This document shows positions 6,393-11,367 of a stretch of 11,367 bases of DNA, piece after piece. Source of the DNA: an uncultured Helcococcus sp. (GTDB taxonomy: Bacteria; Bacillota; Clostridia; Tissierellales; Peptoniphilaceae); assembly GCA_947253305.1 (NCBI GenBank), contig CAMXYZ010000027.1:1-11367 (forward strand), in the 5' to 3' direction. Numbering within the stretch: the stretch's first letter is position 1; every line of letters begins with the position of its first letter. The position numbers were made by a program, and so were the translations under genes. The notes under the pieces were generated by a model, which worked only from the letters and a program-made list of their open reading frames with translations, was not told the origin of the DNA and ran no database searches.

Positions 6393-7310
6393 ATGACAAG
6401 TGCTAAAGAAATTAAAACAAGAATTAAATCAATTATTGATACTAGAAAAATAACTAATGCAATGTATTTAATTTCTTCAACAAAAATAAAAAAAGCAAAG
6501 GAAGCACATGAGAATACAAAACCTTATTTTAATTCATTAAAAGTTGAAATTAAGAGAATTTTTAGAACACAAAAAGATATAGAGAGTAAATATTTATATC
6601 CGTTAAATATTGAAAATTTTGTTAATGGTGATTATGGGATTTTAATTATCACAGCAGATAAAGGACTTGCAGGTTCCTATAATACTAATGTAATTAATAA
6701 GGCAATGATGTTTGCAAATAGAGAAGGATCAAAACTTTTTGTAGTTGGAGAATATGGTAGACAATATTTTAAGAGACATAATATTGATATAGTTGAAGAC
6801 TTTAACTATAGTGCACAAACTCCTACTTTAGAAGAGGCTAGATCTATAGCAAAGAGACTTTTAGATGAATATGATAAAGGAAATATTAAAAAGCTATTTA
6901 TAGTATATACAGACTATGAAGATAGTGCTGACAAAGAGACAAAAATGGTTAGACTTTTACCGTTTCACAGAGATTATTTTGATGATATTAAAAAGATGTC
7001 TGAAGCAGAAGTTAAAAATCAATTTGTATTCGATTCAGATATACTTCCAATTCTTGAAGATTTAGCTGTAAATTATGTGGTTGGTTTCATATATGGAGCT
7101 TTAGTTGAATCTTATTGTAGTGAATTAGAGTACAGAATGAATGCTATGAATTCAGCTAATCAAAATGCAGATAAGATATTACAAGATTTGCAATTGGAAT
7201 ACAATAGAGTTAGACAGGCGGCAATTACTCAAGAGATCACAGAAGTAAGTGCTGGTGCAAAGAGAATGAAGAAAAAAAGAAAGAGGGCTAGTAATGAAAC
7301 AAGAAGGTAG
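6393..7310 (+). CDS. atpG: F-type ATP synthase gamma subunit with basic C-terminal tail
   Basis: Gamma is the rotor shaft that turns inside the alpha3beta3 head. The family ends are clear: MTSAKEIKTRIKSIIDTRKITNAM at the N-terminus, the ITADKGLAGSYNTNV motif at 86-100, and EYRMNAMNSANQNADK then NRVRQAAITQEITEVSAGA at the C-terminus. It has 305 residues, whereas typical gamma subunits (about 285-290) stop soon after the ITQEI.E...GA motif. Here a tail of about 16 residues follows, KRMKKKRKRASNETRR (290-305), with ten Lys/Arg. The coding end overlaps the beta gene by 17 bp, so the tail is written across the beta ribosome binding site and start. The tail passes through a run of seven A (7272-7278). 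Spacing to the alpha stop is 6 bp, and the Shine-Dalgarno sequence is weak (TAGGGA), suggesting coupling to alpha translation. Confidence 0.93.
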   Translation: MTSAKEIKTRIKSIIDTRKITNAMYLISSTKIKKAKEAHENTKPYFNSLKVEIKRIFRTQKDIESKYLYPLNIENFVNGDYGILIITADKGLAGSYNTNVINKAMMFANREGSKLFVVGEYGRQYFKRHNIDIVEDFNYSAQTPTLEEARSIAKRLLDEYDKGNIKKLFIVYTDYEDSADKETKMVRLLPFHRDYFDDIKKMSEAEVKNQFVFDSDILPILEDLAVNYVVGFIYGALVESYCSELEYRMNAMNSANQNADKILQDLQLEYNRVRQAAITQEITEVSAGAKRMKKKRKRASNETRR

Positions 7311-8700
7311 AATAATTTCGATTTCAGGTCCTGTTATTGATGTAGAATTTGTTAAAAGTGAGGGATTACCACGAATTAACGAAGCTTTGAAAGTCAAAGT
7401 AGACAATGAATATAAGGTAATGGAAGTAGCTCAACATATAGGTAATAATATTGTTAGATGTATTATTCTTTCAAATAGTGAGGGACTTCATAAAGATATG
7501 ACAGTTATTCGTGAAGGATATGGAATAAGAGTTCCGGTAGGTAAACCAACATTGGGGAGAATGTTTAATGTATTGGGGAATCCAATTGATGAAAAAGGTG
7601 AACTAGAATCTGTATCAAAATATTGGGAAATCCATAGAGATGCTCCAAAATTTGAAGACCAAAGTCCAGCAATCGAAATACTAGAAACGGGAATTAAGGT
7701 AATAGACTTATTAGAACCTTATCCAAAAGGCGGAAAAATTGGACTATTTGGTGGGGCAGGTGTTGGAAAAACCGTACTTATTCAAGAGTTAATTAATAAT
7801 GTGGCTCAAGAACATGGTGGTTATTCAATATTTACCGGTGTAGGAGAAAGATCCCGTGAAGGAAATGACTTATGGACAGAAATGAATGAGTCTGGGGTTA
7901 TAGATAAGACTGCCCTGGTATTCGGTCAAATGAACGAGTCTCCAGGTGTTAGAATGAGAGTAGCTTTAACTGGACTAACAATGGCGGAATACTTTAGAGA
8001 TATTGAGAAAAAAGATGTTCTTTTATTCATCGATAATATATTTAGGTTTGTACAGGCTGGTTCAGAGGTATCTACACTACTAGGTAGAATGCCATCAGCC
8101 GTAGGTTATCAACCAACATTGGCTGAAGAAATGGGACAACTACAAGAAAGAATCACATCAACAAAAAATGGTTCAGTTACATCTGTTCAAGCTGTATATG
8201 TTCCAGCAGATGACTTAACAGATCCTGCACCAGCTACTACATTTTCACATTTAGATGCGACAACTGTATTATCAAGAAAAGTTGCTGAGCAAGGTCTATA
8301 TCCATCAGTAGATCCATTGGATTCTTCTTCTCGTATATTAGAACCTGAAATTGTAGGAGAAGAACATTATCATGTAGCTAGAAGAGTCCAAGAAGCATTA
8401 CAGAAATACAATGAATTACAAGATATAATTGCAATTCTTGGTATGGATGAATTGAGTGAAGAAGATAAGCAAATTGTCTATAGGGCTAGAAAAATCCAAA
8501 GATTCTTATCTCAACCAATGCATGTTGCAAAGAAATTTACAGGCATGGATGGGAAATATGTTAAACTTTCCGATACAATAAAAGGTTTCAAAATGATACT
8601 TGACGGAGAAATGGATCACTATCCTGAAGCTGCATTCTTCAATGTTGGACCAATTGAAGAAGTAATCGAAAAGGCTAATATAATGAAGGAGCAGTTATAA
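7294..8700 (+). CDS. atpD: F-type ATP synthase beta subunit (catalytic)
   Basis: Beta carries the catalytic sites that make or hydrolyse ATP. The 468 residues match the normal family length. Visible motifs: Walker A GGAGVGKT at 153-160, the catalytic-glutamate motif GERSREG at 184-190, Walker B VLLFIDNIFRF at 242-252, the hinge PSAVGYQPTLAEEMG at 267-281, DDLTDPAPATTFSHLD at 306-321, and the DELSEED loop at 385-391, which epsilon contacts. All key residues appear intact. The ATG at 7294 follows AAGAGGG (7281-7287), inside the end of the gamma gene. The stop shares one base with the epsilon start (TAATG). No unusual insertions are seen, in contrast to alpha, gamma and c. Confidence 0.97.
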   Translation: MKQEGRIISISGPVIDVEFVKSEGLPRINEALKVKVDNEYKVMEVAQHIGNNIVRCIILSNSEGLHKDMTVIREGYGIRVPVGKPTLGRMFNVLGNPIDEKGELESVSKYWEIHRDAPKFEDQSPAIEILETGIKVIDLLEPYPKGGKIGLFGGAGVGKTVLIQELINNVAQEHGGYSIFTGVGERSREGNDLWTEMNESGVIDKTALVFGQMNESPGVRMRVALTGLTMAEYFRDIEKKDVLLFIDNIFRFVQAGSEVSTLLGRMPSAVGYQPTLAEEMGQLQERITSTKNGSVTSVQAVYVPADDLTDPAPATTFSHLDATTVLSRKVAEQGLYPSVDPLDSSSRILEPEIVGEEHYHVARRVQEALQKYNELQDIIAILGMDELSEEDKQIVYRARKIQRFLSQPMHVAKKFTGMDGKYVKLSDTIKGFKMILDGEMDHYPEAAFFNVGPIEEVIEKANIMKEQL

Positions 8701-9113
8701 TGAGCACTTTTAACTTAAGAATATATGCAGCAGATAATATATTTTTTGAAGGAGAATGTGAGCATATAATGCTTCCCACTGATGATGGACTTTATGGAAT
8801 ACTTTCTAATCATAGAAATACAATAGCTGAGGTGGTTCCTGGAGTATTATCATTTAGACCTAAAGGTCAAGAAGAGAAAAAAGCGGTAGTTACTAGAGGT
8901 ATGGTTAAGATTGAAGATAATGATGTATTAGTATTAGTTTATAGATGTGAAGATCCGGAAATGATTGATATTAATACTTTGAAAAGAGTTGAAGCAGAAG
9001 CTCAAAGACAATTAAGAGAGAAAAGAAGTAGAGAAGAATTTCACAATGCTGAAGCCAATCTTTCAAGAGCTTTTAGTAATTTAAATAGGAAAAATAAAGA
9101 ATTTAAGTATTGA
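8700..9113 (+). CDS. atpC: F-type ATP synthase epsilon subunit
   Basis: Epsilon sits at the foot of the gamma shaft, contacts the c ring, and can inhibit ATP hydrolysis through its C-terminal helices. The 137 residues show the usual two parts: a beta-sandwich (about 1-85) with FEGECEHIMLPTDDGLYGILSNH and the VVTRGMVKIEDNDVLVLV strand pair, then a charged two-helix region rich in E, R and K from about 92. Length is normal. Its ATG shares a base with the beta stop (TAATG), with an AAGGAG sequence inside the beta end (8686-8691). It closes the atp operon; the terminator follows about 75 bp downstream. Confidence 0.94.
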   Translation: MSTFNLRIYAADNIFFEGECEHIMLPTDDGLYGILSNHRNTIAEVVPGVLSFRPKGQEEKKAVVTRGMVKIEDNDVLVLVYRCEDPEMIDINTLKRVEAEAQRQLREKRSREEFHNAEANLSRAFSNLNRKNKEFKY

Positions 9114-9186
9114 TTTATTGTATTATTAATTTTGTAAATTTTCATAATGAATTTTATCAGTACTAGATGAAAATAATATAGAGTTT

Positions 9187-9216
9187 AAAATAGGAATTAT
9201 ATTAATTCCTATTTTT
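9187..9216 (+). terminator. Rho-independent terminator of the ATP synthase operon
   Basis: AAAATAGGAATTA (9187-9199) pairs with TAATTCCTATTTT (9203-9215) around a 3-base loop, and the 3' arm runs into a T tract. The A/T flanks make it usable in both directions, but no opposing gene is present. It lies 74 bp after the epsilon stop. Confidence 0.82.
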
Positions 9217-9280
9217 ATATTGTTAAGATTTAGAATGAATAATTTGCGAAAATTGTTAAATAATTATAAAATAAATTAAA

Positions 9281-9306
9281 AGTAACCTTTTATAAAAAAT
9301 TTCGTC
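9281..9306 (+). promoter_or_regulatory. Candidate ECF-sigma autoregulatory promoter
   Basis: AGTAAC (9281-9286) and CGTC (9303-9306) are separated by exactly 16 bp. This is the architecture of Bacillus ECF promoters (an AAC-type -35 and a CGTC or CGAC-type -10 with 16-17 bp spacing). It lies 20 bp before the GTG start of an ECF sigma gene, where autoregulatory promoters usually sit. CGTC is rare in this AT-rich intergenic region. The assignment is inference from pattern and position. Confidence 0.5.
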
Positions 9307-9326
9307 ATAGATAATAGGAGATAGAA

Positions 9327-9884
9327 GTGGAAGATAAGAAAATCGTAGACTTATTTTTTAAAAGAGATGAGAAGGCCATAATTGAAAGTAAATTAAAATA
9401 CAATAATTATCTCTTTAAGATAGCTTCAAATATTCTCAGAGATAATCGTGATAGGGAAGAGTGTGTGGATGACACGTATATAAAAGCTTGGAATAACATA
9501 CCACCACAAAAGCCACAAAATCTTAAATTATATTTTGTTAAGATTTTAAGAAATCTTTGTATAGATTTATATAGAAAGTACAATGCAGCTAAGAGAGGTA
9601 GTAATCAAATAGATACTTCACTCGATGAAATAGGGGAAATAATTGGAAAATCAAATGTAGAAGAAATAGTACAATTGAGAGAGTTAACAGATAGCATACA
9701 AAAATTCTTAGATGGATTGAATGAGAAGGATAAAAATATTTTCTTAATGAGATATTTTTATATTGATAGTTTGAAGGATATTGCTAAATATATGGGAATG
9801 AACGAAAATTCAGTTAAACAAAATTTATTTAGAACTAGAAATAAATTAAAGATATATTTAATAGATGAGGGATATTCATTATGA
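9327..9884 (+). CDS. ECF-type sigma-70 family RNA polymerase sigma factor
   Basis: The 185-residue protein has the two-domain layout of extracytoplasmic function sigma factors. Region 2 covers about 20-92: YLFKIASNILRDNRDREECVDDTYIKAWNNIPP, with the core-binding DDTYIKAW, and LKLYFVKILRNLCIDLYRK as the -10 recognition part. Region 4 covers about 122-178: LNEKDKNIFLMRYFYIDSLKDIAKYMGMNENSVKQNLFR, with a helix-turn-helix. No extra domains are seen. The start is GTG at 9327, preceded by ATAGGAG (9314-9320) at good spacing. The stop overlaps the next start as ATGA, so it is coupled to the membrane serpin, which occupies the position where ECF operons normally encode the anti-sigma factor. A candidate ECF-type promoter lies directly upstream. 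Which genes it controls cannot be read from this window. Confidence 0.92.
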   Translation: MEDKKIVDLFFKRDEKAIIESKLKYNNYLFKIASNILRDNRDREECVDDTYIKAWNNIPPQKPQNLKLYFVKILRNLCIDLYRKYNAAKRGSNQIDTSLDEIGEIIGKSNVEEIVQLRELTDSIQKFLDGLNEKDKNIFLMRYFYIDSLKDIAKYMGMNENSVKQNLFRTRNKLKIYLIDEGYSL

Positions 9885-11251
9885 GAAAAGAAGATTTACA
9901 AGATGCTATAGGCAATATTGATGAAAAATATTTAGATAAAGTTGATAAGAATCGAAATTACAGTCAAACTAGTACACTCAAAAGATGGGTTTTAGTTGCA
10001 GCTGCTTTCGCTATAATATTGTATTCTGGTATCAATCTATACAGAGCATATGATAAAAAATATTTACTATCAGAAGCTGATACGGTAAAATTTAATGATA
10101 TAGATGAATACAAAACTGAAGAAATTCAAAATGTTTCAAAAGTTAATAATGGATTGAAGTCATTTTTTGAAAAATCAAAAAATACTATTTTAGATTCAAA
10201 ATCAGAAGGAAACCAAATTTATTCTCCAATTAATACTTATATTGCATACTCAATATTAGCTGAAATTACTAATACTGAAACGAGAGAAGAATTAATGGAG
10301 CTTATTGGGGTTGAAGATATTAGTAATTTAAAAAAAGAAATGCAAGATTTAATAAGCATAAATCAAATTGATGACAACGATGAAATGATAAAAATCGCAA
10401 ATTCACTATGGTTAAAGGAAGCTGATAAGGAAGATTATAAAAAAGAAATGCTAGATATATTATCTAAATATTATTATGCCTCAATATATTCTGGAGATTT
10501 TGAAGATGAAAAATATTCAGAAGCATTTAGAAATTGGGTTAACAAAAACACCAATGATTTATTGAAAGATTTAATGAAAGATTATAAATTTGCTACAAAC
10601 AACGCACTATCATTAGCTTCAACGATATATTTGAAGAATTCATGGTATAGCAAGTTTTATAAAACAGATAATACATTTGAATTATTTAATACAGGTAAAG
10701 AAGAAAAGAAAATTGAATTTATGAATAATGAGTTTAGTAATTCACCATATATAAAAACAGATGATTTTGAAGCTACAAGTTTAATATTAAATAGCAATGG
10801 AACAAATATGTGGTTCTTTTTACCGAGAGAAGATAAGACCGTTTCTGATGTTTTAGAAAATAATAATCTATATGATGTAATTGATAGTATTGAAGATCTA
10901 AATACATATTCATTATTATTATCATTACCAAAATTTACTATTGAGTCTGATATTAATTTAGTTGAAAAAACTAAAGAAATGGGAGTAAAAAAGATATTTG
11001 AAGATAATGCTGATTTTTCAAATATCACAGATAACAGTCTAAGAGTAAGTAATTTTAATCATAAGGTTAAATTAATAGTTAATGAAGATGGTGTAGAAGC
11101 TGCAGCAGTAACAATTGTAGATAAAGAGACTGCAATGGCTTTACCGCAAAATGATACTGTAGAGTTGAAATTAGATAGACCGTTTATATTTATTATAACC
11201 GGGCAAGATAATATTCCATTATTTACAGGAATAGTAAATAATCCTCAATAA
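9881..11251 (+). CDS. Membrane-anchored serpin with anti-sigma-like cytoplasmic N-terminus
   Basis: This 456-residue protein has three parts. Residues 1-35 are charged and probably cytoplasmic, with LQDAIGNIDEKYLDK, a type of segment I associate with membrane proteins encoded beside clostridial ECF sigma factors. Residues 36-54 form one membrane helix (WVLVAAAFAIILYSG), preceded by KR. After a linker, residues 88-456 form a complete serpin: NQIYSPINTYIAYSILAEIT at 111-130, KIANSLWLKE at 171-180, NWVNKNTNDLLKDLM at 218-232, ASTIYLKNSWYSKF at 246-259, LSLPKFTIES at 347-356, the breach/hinge region VKLIVNEDGVEAAAVT at 396-411, and the terminal DRPFIFIITG at 432-441. Orientation should put the serpin outside the cell. 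The hinge is Ala-rich, as in inhibitory serpins. Its ATG overlaps the sigma stop (ATGA). The inferred role is anti-sigma and protease sensor. The serpin call is firm; the anti-sigma role is inference. Confidence 0.92.
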   Translation: MRKEDLQDAIGNIDEKYLDKVDKNRNYSQTSTLKRWVLVAAAFAIILYSGINLYRAYDKKYLLSEADTVKFNDIDEYKTEEIQNVSKVNNGLKSFFEKSKNTILDSKSEGNQIYSPINTYIAYSILAEITNTETREELMELIGVEDISNLKKEMQDLISINQIDDNDEMIKIANSLWLKEADKEDYKKEMLDILSKYYYASIYSGDFEDEKYSEAFRNWVNKNTNDLLKDLMKDYKFATNNALSLASTIYLKNSWYSKFYKTDNTFELFNTGKEEKKIEFMNNEFSNSPYIKTDDFEATSLILNSNGTNMWFFLPREDKTVSDVLENNNLYDVIDSIEDLNTYSLLLSLPKFTIESDINLVEKTKEMGVKKIFEDNADFSNITDNSLRVSNFNHKVKLIVNEDGVEAAAVTIVDKETAMALPQNDTVELKLDRPFIFIITGQDNIPLFTGIVNNPQ

Positions 11252-11284
11252 GAATAAAAATGATAAACACCAGCTTAGAGAGAT

Positions 11285-11326
11285 GAACCCCAAAATCCGG
11301 GATACGAATGTGAGGTGACCCCAAAA
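11285..11326 (+). repeat. Two ACCCCAAAA motifs about 31 bp apart
   Basis: GAACCCCAAAA (11285-11295) and TGACCCCAAAA (11316-11326) share ACCCCAAAA with 31 bp between starts. The second is the presumed IS end. The first could be a degenerate earlier IS end or chance. Confidence 0.4.
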
Positions 11327-11367
11327 AGTTGGACTTTATACCAGAGACATTTAGAAATATTTGTCTC
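11316..11367 (+). mobile_element. Probable end of an IS3-family (IS150-type) insertion sequence, cut by window edge
   Basis: TGACCCCAAAAAGTTGGAC (11316-11334), followed by TTTATACC, resembles the terminal inverted repeats of IS3-family IS150-group elements, which typically read TG...CCCCAAAAAGTTGGAC. It is followed by an inverted repeat, GAGACA (11344-11349) with TGTCTC (11362-11367), at the very edge. If this is the left end, the transposase genes lie to the right, outside the window. The other end, target duplication and transposase cannot be seen, so the call rests on the terminal repeat alone. Confidence 0.6.

Noticed and set aside
7179..7406. Minus-strand ORF across the gamma/beta junction
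   Set aside because: Antisense to two real genes; no family match.
10657..11028. Minus-strand ORF inside the serpin gene
   Set aside because: Antisense to conserved serpin segments; no support.
1..11367. CRISPR array, tRNA, rRNA or riboswitch
   Set aside because: No regularly spaced repeats, tRNA-like cloverleaf or recognised riboswitch core was seen; intergenic gaps are all under about 220 bp.

Overview
The window is an AT-rich (low-GC) segment with strong AGGAGG-type ribosome binding sites and tightly packed operons. It most likely comes from a Gram-positive anaerobe of the Firmicutes (Clostridia/Tissierellia-like). The phylum-level placement is reasonable, but the finer placement is only a guess from gene content and style.

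Layout. (1) Positions 1-298, minus strand: 5' part of a methylglyoxal synthase gene (mgsA), cut by the window edge. (2) Positions 421-2807, plus strand: a two-gene unit of a DUF1846/UPF0371 protein and a diacylglycerol-kinase-type lipid kinase, joined by a TAATG overlap and closed by a clear rho-independent terminator at 2813-2841. The two units diverge from a ~120 bp promoter region. (3) Positions 3001-9113: an F-type ATP synthase operon in the order a, c, b, alpha, gamma, beta, epsilon, closed by a terminator at 9187-9216. (4) Positions 9327-11251: an ECF sigma factor overlapping by ATGA a membrane-anchored serpin whose N-terminus looks like a short anti-sigma segment. (5) Positions 11316-11367: what looks like the end of an IS3-family insertion sequence, running off the window.

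Two things stand out. First, the ATP synthase operon has no separate delta (atpH) gene. Instead, the alpha subunit carries about 72 extra N-terminal residues that align well by eye with the C-terminal (b-binding) domain of delta/OSCP, and the helical N-terminal domain of delta is absent. This delta-CTD/alpha fusion sits exactly where atpH would be. It would put three delta-like domains on each F1 and tether the peripheral stalk covalently to alpha. The same complex also has a c subunit with a signal-peptide-like leader and a gamma subunit with a strongly basic C-terminal tail. Second, the sigma/serpin pair looks like a signalling module. A serpin (a protease suicide inhibitor with a metastable fold) is displayed outside the cell and joined through one membrane helix to a short cytoplasmic segment next to an ECF sigma factor. 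A candidate ECF-type promoter (AAC-N16-CGTC) lies just upstream. The inferred role is sensing of extracellular protease, transmitted to transcription.
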